Assembly (NCBI GenBank): GCA_964512045.1
Contig: CAZEJK010000114.1
Location: 1-16,318 of the forward strand
Source: CAZEJK01 sp964512045
GTDB taxonomy: Bacteria > Acidobacteriota > Thermoanaerobaculia > Thermoanaerobaculales > Sulfomarinibacteraceae
DNA length: 16,318 nt
Direction: 5' to 3'
A program made the translations under genes and the position numbers. Positions 1 through 6,902 of the stretch are shown one piece after another. The stretch's first letter is position 1; each line of letters opens with the position of its first letter. Under the pieces are notes generated by a model that saw nothing but the letters and a program-made list of their open reading frames with translations, made no database searches and had not been told where the DNA came from.

Positions 1-374
1 GCGTTCACGCCGATGTGCAGCTCACTGGCGCCAACGACCTCTGCGAGCCCGAGAAGGAGGGCCAACAGCACGGTGTTCCGCGCCGGAACGTAGGTCACCG
101 GGATCTCGGAATCCACGATCTCTCGGTCCTTCGGCACCGCGATGGCCGGGTCCGTCAGCGCGGAGCCGCCGATGGCGCTCAGATCCACCTGCACCACTCG
201 ATGGCTCACACAGCCGAGTGCGTGGGCCACGCGGCGGGCGGCCTCCAGCTCCACACGATGCCGCTGTCCGTAGTCCGCCGTCAGGCAATGACAGCTCAAG
301 CCCTCGTGGCGTGCGAGCGCCAGCACCGTGGCCGAGTCGAGGCCACCGGAGAGAAGGACGACTGCAGAGCTCAT
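1..374 (-). CDS. queC: 7-cyano-7-deazaguanine synthase QueC, N-terminal part, cut by window edge
   Basis: QueC converts 7-carboxy-7-deazaguanine to preQ0 using ATP and ammonia, in the cytoplasmic queuosine pathway. The first 124 codons are present and the gene runs off the window start. The PP-loop SGGLDS lies at residues 9-14, followed by a DYGQRH motif (about 34-39), GGSALTD, the family block IPVTYVPARNT, and IGVNA at the edge; these match QueC specifically within the ExsB/PP-loop family. The C-terminal zinc-binding cysteines would lie outside. The ATG at 374 overlaps the nagZ stop as ATGA, which implies translational coupling. An SD is poorly placed: GGAG is one base away and GAAG eight bases away. 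It is the third gene of the mutS-nagZ-queC unit. Confidence 0.95.
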   Translation of the reverse strand, partial: MSSAVVLLSGGLDSATVLALARHEGLSCHCLTADYGQRHRVELEAARRVAHALGCVSHRVVQVDLSAIGGSALTDPAIAVPKDREIVDSEIPVTYVPARNTVLLALLLGLAEVVGASELHIGVN

Positions 375-1408
375 TCTCCGGCTTCGGTACGGGCCTGCTG
401 CCACAGCTGGCTGACCGTGGCGTCATCCGGCGCCGGGACGCTGCCACCGGTCCGGCACAGCTCGCGCCGCAGCGTACCCAGCCGACTGGTCGCCTCGTTC
501 ACCCGAATGCGCAACGAGGGCTCACCGTCGACCGCATCCCGGATCGCCGACGCAATCGACTCCAGCTTCCCGAACGAGCGGCAGACCAAGACGCCATGCA
601 CCCCGGAACGCAAGGCGCTCAGAGCCAACTCCTCCAGTGATCCGATCGGCGTCAGAGCGCCCATGTCGAGGTCGTCCGACAGCACCACCGGACCGCCCGG
701 AAGCGCCCGTGCGTGCTCGATGACCTTGGGAGACAGCGATGCCGGGCGGTCCTCGTCACCCAGGGCCGGGGTGATCGCGTGGCCCACCATGACCGCGCCA
801 ACTGCTTCTGCAAGGCCGAGGTAGGGCATCAGATGCCGTTCGAGTGCGCTCGGCCCCAACTCCAGGACCGGAAGCTCGTGGTGCGTGTCGACCAGCACCG
901 CTCCCAGCCCCGGGTAGTGCTTCAAGCACGAGCTCACACACCAGTTGGCCTGCGTCTTGGCAAACACCTCGGCAAAGGTGCGGACTCGCTCGGGATCCTC
1001 GTGCCAGCAACGCTCCTCGCTCGTAAGACGGCCTCCGTCGACCGCGAGGTCGACCACGGGAGCGAAGTTGATCTGCACTCCCAGGGCTCGGCACGCAGCA
1101 CCCGCGGCATCACCGAGCGCTCGCACAGCCTTACGACCTGCACGCGCCGACCGCGCTGGCGCCGGCAGCCGTCCCCACAGAGCGGTGAACCGGTTGACGC
1201 GGCCGCCCTCGAGATCCACACAAATGAACGGCTCGGGCTCCAGATCGCGCAACGACGCTGTCAGATCCCGCACCTGATCGGGATTGCGAATGTTGCGATC
1301 GAACAGCACGACTCCAGCTGGTCGTACGCGTTCCAGTACTTCCCGCTCCTCGTCCAGGAGCACGGGGCCGGGGATGCCGACGACGATTGGCAGCATGTCA
1401 GAGGTCAC
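371..1408 (-). CDS. nagZ: Glycoside hydrolase family 3, beta-N-acetylhexosaminidase (NagZ-like)
   Basis: 345 aa, with no signal peptide or membrane segment, so probably cytoplasmic. NagZ removes GlcNAc from muropeptides in cell-wall recycling. Visible GH3 landmarks: DLEGGRVNRF at 65-74 (usually DQEGG.V.R), KHYPG at 163-167, the Asp-x-His pair D174-T-H176 that acts as general acid/base in NagZ, and SDDLDMGA at 244-251, with D245 the expected nucleophile. The usual KHFPGHG is KHYPGLG here, so that His is absent. The GTG at 1408 is the likely start: AAGGAG at 1424-1419 lies ten bases upstream, and the next ATG (1396) has no SD. It overlaps the mutS stop by 11 bp and the queC start by 4 bp. GH3 enzymes vary in substrate, so NagZ is probable but unproven. 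Confidence 0.88.
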   Translation of the reverse strand: MTSDMLPIVVGIPGPVLLDEEREVLERVRPAGVVLFDRNIRNPDQVRDLTASLRDLEPEPFICVDLEGGRVNRFTALWGRLPAPARSARAGRKAVRALGDAAGAACRALGVQINFAPVVDLAVDGGRLTSEERCWHEDPERVRTFAEVFAKTQANWCVSSCLKHYPGLGAVLVDTHHELPVLELGPSALERHLMPYLGLAEAVGAVMVGHAITPALGDEDRPASLSPKVIEHARALPGGPVVLSDDLDMGALTPIGSLEELALSALRSGVHGVLVCRSFGKLESIASAIRDAVDGEPSLRIRVNEATSRLGTLRRELCRTGGSVPAPDDATVSQLWQQARTEAGE

Positions 1409-4029
1409 GGTGTGCGTACTCCTTGAGGTCGGCGAGCACGTTCAACGCCTCCAGCGGCGACAAACGGTCGATGTCGATGGAACGGAGCAGCTCGTAGATC
1501 TCCTCACTCGATGACCTGAAGAGCTCGAGCTGCCGACCGACCCCTGCGCCCTTGGAGAGCGCTGGTCCCCCTCCCACGTTCAGCTCGTGACGCTCCAGCC
1601 CGACCAGAATCTCCTCCGCACGCCGGCAGACGCTCTGCGGCACACCGGCGAGCTGCGCCACGTGTATACCATACGACCGATCCGCCGGTTCGTCCACGAC
1701 CCGGTGCAAGAACAGGATCTTCCGCTGCCACTCCTTCACCGCCATCGAGCAGTTCACCAGACGGTCGAGCTGACGTGCCAGGTCCGTGAGCTCGTGGTAG
1801 TGGGTGGCGAACAGCACCTTGGCGGCGCGCTCCGGAGTCTCATGCAAGTACTCCACAATCGCCCACGCCAACGACAGGCCATCGAACGTTGCCGTGCCAC
1901 GACCAACCTCGTCGAGAATGACGAGAGAACGCTGTGTCGCCTGCAAGAGAATGTTGGCGGTCTCGGTCATCTCCACCATGAAGGTCGACTCGCCGCGAGC
2001 CAACATGTCCGAGGCCCCGACCCGGGTGAAGATCCGGTCCGTCAACGGAATCGTCGCGGACTGCGCGGGCACGAACGACCCGGCATGGGCCATCAGCACG
2101 ATCAGCGCCACCTGGCGCAGGTAGGTGGACTTGCCACCCATGTTCGGCCCTGTCAGCAGTACGATCTGGCGCTGGGCCGGATCCATCTCACAGTCATTCG
2201 GCACGAACGGTGGATCGGTCTGCACCGCCTCGAGCACCGGGTGGCGTCCCTCCCGANNNNNNNNNNAATCGACAGCACGACGCCGCTCTCGACCACCGGA
2301 CGGCAGTACCCGTGGCGCCGTGCGCGATCGGCAAACGCAGCCAGCACGTCGAGCACTGACACGTGATTCGCAGTCCGAGCCACGCGATCCGCGCTGGTCG
2401 CGAGCGTCTCGGTCAGCTCGCTGAACAGCTCTCGTTCACGCACCGTCGCGCGGCCTTCGGCGGCGAGGATCTTGTTCTCGAGCTCCTTGAGCTCGGCGGT
2501 GATGAACCGCTCGGCGCTGGCCAGGGTCTGACGACGCTCATAGTCATCCGGCACCTGGCTCGCCTTGCTCTTCCCCACCTCGATGTAGTATCCAAACACC
2601 TTGTTGTAACGCACCTTGAGTGTGGATATCCCGGTGCGCTCGCGCTCATTGAGCTCGATGGAGGCCAGCAGCTCCTTGCCACCGCGCGCCAGTCGGCGCT
2701 GCTCGTCGAGCTCGTCATCCCAACCCGACCGGATCACACCGGTTCCGACAACGGTGGGAGGGTCATCGGCCAGCCGTTCCGAGAGTACTCCGAGGATGTC
2801 CTCCATTGGANNNNNNNNNNTGGATCCAGCCCCTCGGCCAGCTGCTCGAGCAGCGGCGACGCCACGCCCTGGAGAGCCGCAGTCACGCCCGGTAGACGCT
2901 CCACGGCCGCACGCAACGCCGCCAGCTCCCTCGGAGTGGCGTAGCGCAACGCGACCCGCGCCGCCAGGCGTTCCAGGTCCGGCATGCCGTCGAGGGCCTG
3001 TTGGAGACGTCCGAGGGTCTCTGGATCATCGACCAGCTCGGCCACCGAACGGTGACGGTCAGCGATCACGTCCACGTCGTACGGAGGACGGACAAGCCAG
3101 TCCCGAAGCAGACGCGCGCCCATCCGCGTCGAGGTATGATCCAGGGTGCTGAGCAGGCTACCCTTGCGCTGCCCTTCGAACCCGCGTTCGACCTCCAGAT
3201 TGCGTAACGAGCTGGAGTCGATGACCAGGTGGTCCCCCGGATACCGTCTCTGGAAGGCCGAGGCGTGGACCATCTGCGACCGCTGCGTGCTCTCGATGTA
3301 CCCCAACAGCGCTCCCGCCATACCGGTCAACGGCTCGCCGGGGCGCAGACCAAAGCCTCGTATCGAGCTCACTCCAAGAGCCCGTCGAACACGGCGCTCA
3401 CCTTCCGAGGCGAGGAACATGCTCGCAGGAAGTGGCGTGACCGCGGGCCTCTCGAGCTCGGACGGCCAGAGCTCGTCCCACGCTCCCCATCCTTCTGAGA
3501 CCAGCACCTCGGCCGGGCGGAGCGTCCACAGCTGCTCGCGCACAGCTCTGCGATCCGGACAGGTCATCCCCTCGAAGAGACCCGAGCTCACCTCGACCCA
3601 CGCCAGGGCGTAGTCGTCGTCGCCTCCGCCTCCAATCGCCACCAGATAGCAGCGCTCGCGCTCCTCGAGAAGCTCGGCATCGGAAACCGTGCCCGGCGTG
3701 TGAATCCGGACAATCTCCCTCCGCACCAGGCCCTTGGCCTCTGCCGGATCCTCCACTTGCTCCGCAACGGCCACCCGGAACCCTGAATCGAGCAGCTTGC
3801 CAAGGTAGCCATCGAACGCGTGGTGGGGCACGCCACACATCGGCGCCTGCACCTCGTCGTTGTGGCGACGCTTGGTCAGCGTCACGCCGAGCACCGGCGC
3901 CGCCACCTGAGCGTCCTCGAAGAACAGCTCGTAGAAGTCGCCCATCCGGTACAGCAGCAGTGCGTCGCCAGCCTCCTGCTTGAGCTCCAGGTACTGACGG
4001 AGCATCGGTGTCATCTTCATCGCCGGCAT
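1398..4029 (-). CDS. mutS: DNA mismatch repair ATPase MutS, interrupted by two runs of Ns
   Basis: MutS binds mismatches and recruits MutL. Near the N-terminus is the mismatch-recognition segment RMGDFYELFFEDA (Phe-x-Glu), then the connector, core and clamp domains. The C-terminal ATPase shows Walker A TGPNMGGKST, the STFMVEM segment, Walker B ILDEVGRGT and ATHYHEL, then the HTH end and a terminal dimerisation helix. Runs of ten Ns at 2811-2820 and 2257-2266 split it into three frames. Collapsing a 4-base overlap (TCCA) and a 1-base overlap (T) gives one frame of 868 aa, a normal MutS length. The chosen ATG at 4029 has GAGGT about 12 bases upstream. ATG 4020 or 4014 would shorten it by 3 or 5 residues. 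A longer in-frame extension to 4212 is Arg/Cys-rich and unlike MutS. Confidence 0.96.
2257..2266. other. Assembly gap (ten Ns) in mutS, probably zero length
   Basis: Read on the minus strand, the left flank ends in GTC GTG CTG TCG ATT (VVLSI) and the right flank begins TCGGGAGGGACGC. Sharing the single T gives S-I-R-E-G-R-H-P-V in frame. This matches the conserved MutS block before the ATPase domain (I-R-x-G-R-H-P-V), with no residue missing. The frame requires a true gap length of 2 modulo 3, and an overlap of 1 base (length -1) satisfies it. Confidence 0.9.
2811..2820. other. Assembly gap (ten Ns) in mutS, probably zero length
   Basis: On the minus strand one flank ends GGGCTGGATCCA and the other begins TCCAATGGAGGAC. 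Both carry TCCA at the junction. Collapsing this 4-base overlap gives G-L-D-P-M-E-D-I-L in frame, followed by ERLADDPP. The spacing from LDP to DDPP is then 13 residues, as I recall it for MutS core domains. An overlap of 4 (length -4) meets the required 2 modulo 3. The 544-bp piece between the two gaps is therefore probably a short contig abutting its neighbours. Confidence 0.9.
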
Positions 4030-4154
4030 TATTTCAGATTCTACCTCGGCTGCTGGAATCATGATGACCAGTGGCGGTCCGTGTTGACATTTCCGCGGCA
4101 GGCCCAGACACTGACCTGCGTCGACTCGACGCCGCGTGAGCAGGTCTGCCACTG
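4030..4154. promoter_or_regulatory. Divergent intergenic region between mutS and the GT2 gene
   Basis: These 125 bp must hold the 5' signals of both divergent units. On the minus strand TAGAAT (4043-4038) resembles a -10 box, but it lies only about 8 bases before the preferred mutS ATG and has no matching -35; the same stretch includes the GAGGT that may be the mutS SD. On the plus strand a perfect TTGACA is at 4084-4089, but 17 bases downstream is only GACACT. A weak CAGG at 4141-4144 could be the SD for the GT2 gene. No inverted repeat suggesting an operator was seen. Confidence 0.3.
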
Positions 4155-4943
4155 ATGATGTCACAAAACACCGCCCACGACGCGAGCTCCTCTTCCGACT
4201 GCGACACCGCACGCGCAGCGCATGCGTCTGCTTGGAGTGGGATTGCGTTCATCATCCCTGCCTACAACGAGGCCGACAGGATCGGTCGCACGCTGGAGAA
4301 GATTGTCGGCTATGCCGTACAACGCTGTGACCGGTACGAGGTCGTCGTCGTCGACGACGGGTCGCACGATGGAACGGCCGAGATCGTTCGCGCCGCGGCA
4401 GCGGGATCCGACCAGGTCCGGGTGCTCGGACATCCCATCAACAGAGGGAAGGGATACTCGGTCCGACAGGGTGTGCTGGCCGCCGGCCTGCCGTACCGAC
4501 TGGTCACCGACGCCGATCTGTCCACTCCGATCGAGGAGCTGGAACGCCTGGTACCGTTCGCCAGCCCCGATTCCCTGGTCATCGGCTCCCGCGGCCTACC
4601 GGAATCGACGATCGAGGAGCGTCAGCCGTGGTACCGGGAACGGATGGGGAAAACGTTCAACGTGCTCGTGCGGGCACTCCTGGTTCCCGGTATCCGTGAT
4701 ACCCAGTGTGGCTTCAAGCTGATCGGCCCGGACGTGGCTGACCGGGTGTTCCCGGCCCTGGAGACCGACGGCTGGGCGTTCGACGTCGAGCTGATCGCCC
4801 GCTCACTGCGAGCCGGCATGGCCGTTCACGAGGTTCCCGTCCGCTGGCGCAACGACCGCCGGACCCGCGTTCACGCGCTCGGCGCTTCCAGCCAGATGCT
4901 GCGCGATCTCCTGCGTCTCGCCTGGAAGCTTCGCCAAACCTGA
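4155..4943 (+). CDS. GT2 glycosyltransferase, dolichyl/polyprenyl-phosphate glucosyltransferase (Alg5)-like
   Basis: 262 aa. Family members transfer a sugar (typically glucose from UDP-glucose) to a polyprenyl phosphate at the inner membrane surface. A Ser/Ala-rich leader of about 28 residues precedes the GT-A domain: FIIPAYNEADRIGRTL (32-47), VVVVDDGSHDGT (63-74), NRGKGYSVRQG, the metal-binding D119-A-D121 in TDADLSTP, GSRGLPES, and DTQCGFKLI (182-190), which is characteristic of the Alg5/DPG-synthase subgroup. FDVELI at 209-214 supplies the late acidic residues. No membrane helix is visible, unlike the GT2 at 11427. The start is ATG 4155 or 4158, with only a weak CAGG SD. The phosphohexomutase gene follows 93 bp later, apparently with its own promoter. 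The sugar donor cannot be read from sequence alone. Confidence 0.88.
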   Translation: MMSQNTAHDASSSSDCDTARAAHASAWSGIAFIIPAYNEADRIGRTLEKIVGYAVQRCDRYEVVVVDDGSHDGTAEIVRAAAAGSDQVRVLGHPINRGKGYSVRQGVLAAGLPYRLVTDADLSTPIEELERLVPFASPDSLVIGSRGLPESTIEERQPWYRERMGKTFNVLVRALLVPGIRDTQCGFKLIGPDVADRVFPALETDGWAFDVELIARSLRAGMAVHEVPVRWRNDRRTRVHALGASSQMLRDLLRLAWKLRQT

Positions 4944-5002
4944 CCCGCCAAACGGGGGCTGGCTGAGCTCTCTCCTCCGCCCAGCACCCGCGTAGCACCG
5001 TG

Positions 5003-5031
5003 TACAATCACCGCCCGACAGGCGAAGGAGG
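5003..5031 (+). promoter_or_regulatory. Probable -10 box and strong SD before the phosphohexomutase gene
   Basis: TACAAT at 5003-5008 matches the sigma-70 -10 consensus at five of six positions. No good -35 is found 16-18 bases upstream. AAGGAGG at 5025-5031 is a near-perfect SD, five bases before the ATG at 5037, and fixes that start. Confidence 0.5.
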
Positions 5032-5036
5032 CTCCG

Positions 5037-6401
5037 ATGGGCGGCATCTTCAAGGCGTACGACATCCGGGGAACATATCCGGACCAGATCGACGAGACGA
5101 TCGCGTTCCGCGTCGGCTACCACTTCCGCGATCTGATGGAGGCCGCCGACCTCGAACGCGGTCCCAGGGTCGTGGTGACGCACGACATGCGGTCACACTC
5201 CGTGCCCCTGCACGAAGCCGTGATCCATGGGCTCCGCGCAGCGGGAGTCGCCGTCATCGACGCCGGGCTGGCGGACACGCCGATGAACTACTTCGCCGTC
5301 GGTCATCTCGGCGCATCCGGTGGAATCCAGGTCACCGCCAGCCACAACCCCGCGCAGTACAACGGCCTGAAGCTCTCCCGTCGGGATGCGATCCCCGTGT
5401 CGAGCGACACCGGAATCCGCCGGCTGGAGGAGCTCGTGACCACATCCTCGATGGCCTCGCCAATCTCGCGGGATCTGCCGGCAAACGCCGCCCTCGAGCG
5501 TGTCGACCTGGCGACCGCGTACTCCGAGCACATCCTCGCACACCAGAAGCACTCCGAGCCCCGCCTCAAGGTCGCCGCCGATGCTGCGAACGGCATGGCC
5601 ACGATCTACCGGCCCATCCTGGACGTCCTCAACATCGAGCTGGTGCCACTGTACTTCTCGCTGGACGGCACGTTCCCCAACCACGAGGCCAACCCGCTGA
5701 AACCGGAGAACCTCGTCGACCTGCAAGCTGCCACGGTCGCGCACGGATGTGATCTCGGAGTGGCGTTCGATGGCGACGCAGATCGCGCCATGTTCGTCGA
5801 CGAAGCCGGCCGGATCGTCACCGCAGACCTGATCACGGGCGTGCTGGCACCGGTTCATCTGCGTGAAAACCCCGGTGCTACGATCGTGTACGACCTGCGC
5901 TCCTCGCGCGCCACGCGGGAAGCGATCGAGCAGGCGGGCGGCCACGCCGTGCGCGAGCGTGTCGGCCACTCGTTCATGAAGGCGACCATGCGCCAGCTCG
6001 ACGCGCCGTTCGGAGGCGAGCTGGCTGGCCACTTCTACTTCCGCTCGAACTACACCGCGGACTCGTCGATTCTCACCCTGATCCAGGTGCTCGACCTGGT
6101 CCGCAGCCAGGGGAAGCCGCTCTCGCGGATTGTCCAACCGCTACGGCGCTACCACGCCACCGGCGAGATCAACTTCGTGGTCGACGACACCGAGGCGATG
6201 ATCAGACGGCTCGCCGCGGAGTTCGCCGACGCCGAGATCGACTACGTGGACGGGATCACCGTGCAGTACGACAGCTGGTGGTTCAACGTCCGTCCATCCA
6301 ACACGGAGCCGCTCCTTCGACTTGTCCTCGAGGCCGATACTGCCGACAGGATGGAAGCGAAGAAGCAGCTGATGCTCAAAATCCTCGGGAAGCCGGAGTA
6401 A
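5037..6401 (+). CDS. manB: Phosphomannomutase/phosphoglucomutase
   Basis: 454 aa, the usual length for bacterial PMM/PGM of the alpha-D-phosphohexomutase superfamily. It interconverts hexose 6-phosphate and hexose 1-phosphate, feeding GDP-mannose and UDP-glucose synthesis in the cytoplasm. All four active-site loops are present: TASHNP (100-105) with the phosphorylated S102; DGDADR (245-250) binding magnesium; GGELAGH (from 326, E328) for sugar recognition; and RPSNTEP (419-425) binding phosphate. The N-terminal FKAYDIRG is typical of PMM/PGM and differs from GlmM. It lies between two sets of glycosyltransferase genes, which suits precursor supply. Specificity for mannose or glucose cannot be decided here. 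The start is set by the strong SD at 5025-5031. Confidence 0.94.
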   Translation: MGGIFKAYDIRGTYPDQIDETIAFRVGYHFRDLMEAADLERGPRVVVTHDMRSHSVPLHEAVIHGLRAAGVAVIDAGLADTPMNYFAVGHLGASGGIQVTASHNPAQYNGLKLSRRDAIPVSSDTGIRRLEELVTTSSMASPISRDLPANAALERVDLATAYSEHILAHQKHSEPRLKVAADAANGMATIYRPILDVLNIELVPLYFSLDGTFPNHEANPLKPENLVDLQAATVAHGCDLGVAFDGDADRAMFVDEAGRIVTADLITGVLAPVHLRENPGATIVYDLRSSRATREAIEQAGGHAVRERVGHSFMKATMRQLDAPFGGELAGHFYFRSNYTADSSILTLIQVLDLVRSQGKPLSRIVQPLRRYHATGEINFVVDDTEAMIRRLAAEFADAEIDYVDGITVQYDSWWFNVRPSNTEPLLRLVLEADTADRMEAKKQLMLKILGKPE

Positions 6402-6411
6402 CGACCCTAAC

Positions 6412-6426
6412 GCGGCCACTGGCCGC
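6412..6426 (+). terminator. GC-rich hairpin after manB, no T tract
   Basis: GCGGCC-ACT-GGCCGC forms a perfect 6-bp stem with a 3-base loop, eleven bases after the manB stop. No run of T follows, so it may work only as an mRNA 3' end stabiliser or a weak terminator. Confidence 0.4.
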
Positions 6427-6432
6427 AGCCAC

Positions 6433-6708
6433 ATGCGGCTCCGGTGCTTCCGGCCCCACGACCGCGGTCGAGTAGCCGGGGCCAAGGCCGGGGCCGGGTG
6501 GCTTCGTTGCGTGGCTCGTGAGCATCGCCAGCGACGCGTGCCACGGCCCAGTCGCCGCGAGTCAAAAGATGCTCTGAGAACCTCGCGTATCGCCGACTAC
6601 GTCATCTCGACCGAGCTTCCACGGGCCATCTTCCTGCCGGCGGCGTACGACCTCGTGAATGCAGCTGAGCACGTGGCGAGCGGAGAGATCCCGTGGGAGA
6701 ACCCATAG
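6433..6708 (+). CDS. Doubtful small ORF or gene remnant
   Basis: An open frame of 91 codons from ATG 6433. Its first half is Arg-rich with weak third-position bias and looks non-coding. The last 40 codons (about 6588-6707) have roughly 80% G/C at third positions and a plausible composition, including ADYVISTELPRAIFLPAAY and ending in GEIPWENP. An alternative GTG start at 6538 would give about 56 aa, but no SD precedes either start. I do not recognise the family. It could be a small gene, the tail of a decayed gene, or chance. Confidence 0.25.
   Translation: MRLRCFRPHDRGRVAGAKAGAGWLRCVAREHRQRRVPRPSRRESKDALRTSRIADYVISTELPRAIFLPAAYDLVNAAEHVASGEIPWENP
6475..6495 (+). repeat. 9-bp direct repeat GCCGGGGCC with 3-bp spacer
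   Basis: GCCGGGGCC occurs at 6475-6483 and again at 6487-6495, separated by AAG. It lies in the spacer after manB and has no evident function. Confidence 0.6.
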
Positions 6709-6712
6709 CCTT

Positions 6713-6776
6713 CCGGATCCGGTTGCCGGTCCCGGTCAACGGCCCTGGACCCGGAACCCGGCCATCCGGTTCCCGG
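6713..6776. repeat. CCGG-rich inverted-repeat cluster
   Basis: Eight CCGG tetramers lie within 64 bp, starting at 6713, 6719, 6726, 6732, 6751, 6758, 6766 and 6773, in two groups of four. It includes the palindrome CCGGATCCGG (6713-6722) and a potential stem pairing CCGGAACCCGG (6751-6761) with CCGGTTCCCGG (6766-6776) around a CCAT loop, with minor bulges. ATCCGGTTgCCGGT and ATCCGGTTcCCGGT recur 47 bp apart with one mismatch. It resembles a REP-like or extragenic palindromic element, but only one copy is in the window. Confidence 0.45.
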
Positions 6777-6782
6777 TGGACG

Positions 6783-6798
6783 CTTCGAGTCTTCGAAG
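6783..6798. other. Small hairpin CTTCGA-GTCT-TCGAAG
   Basis: A perfect 6-bp stem with a 4-base loop just downstream of the CCGG cluster. Its role is unknown. It could be part of a terminator/REP-like structure between the manB and DUF2298 transcription units. Confidence 0.3.
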
Positions 6799-6887
6799 GT
6801 GCTGATCCGTGAGTTGCTCACCGCTGCGACTCTTGCGATCCGGGCACGCGTCACCTACCTGCTGTGCCACCCCACGCCCAGGTCAGC

Positions 6888-6893
6888 TACAAT
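6888..6893 (+). promoter_or_regulatory. -10-like TACAAT immediately upstream of the DUF2298 gene
   Basis: TACAAT matches five of six -10 positions and is the same hexamer as before manB. It lies nine bases before the ATG at 6903, so a transcript would begin about at the start codon. No SD precedes this ATG, which is consistent with a leaderless mRNA. No clear -35 is visible. Confidence 0.4.
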
Positions 6894-6902
6894 GCCGACT
6901 GC

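Larger units (their letters stand above)
6402..6902. other. 501-bp spacer with hairpins, CCGG cluster and one doubtful small ORF
   Basis: This is the longest stretch without a convincing gene. From left to right it holds a hairpin right after the phosphohexomutase stop, a GC-rich 9-bp direct repeat, a short coding-like tail ending at 6708, a dense CCGG cluster, a small hairpin, and a -10-like TACAAT just before the DUF2298 gene. No tRNA-like cloverleaf was recognised. Confidence 0.7.

Noticed and set aside
15..1426. Long plus-strand open frames opposite queC and nagZ
   Set aside because: They are antisense to clear conserved genes, are rich in Arg, Pro and His, and have no recognisable motif. 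High-GC DNA produces such shadows.
2257..2820. mutS disrupted by frameshifts or an insertion (pseudogene)
   Set aside because: The frame changes occur only at N runs and disappear when short terminal overlaps are collapsed. All MutS motifs are intact.
4084..4112. Perfect -35 TTGACA as promoter of the Alg5-like gene
   Set aside because: Only GACACT lies 17 bases downstream (three of six matches). One hexamer alone is not enough to call a promoter; it is mentioned only in the intergenic entry.
4030..4212. N-terminal extension of MutS to 4212 or 4062
   Set aside because: The added residues are Arg/Cys-rich and unlike MutS, have no SD, and would run across the divergent regulatory region into the GT2 gene.
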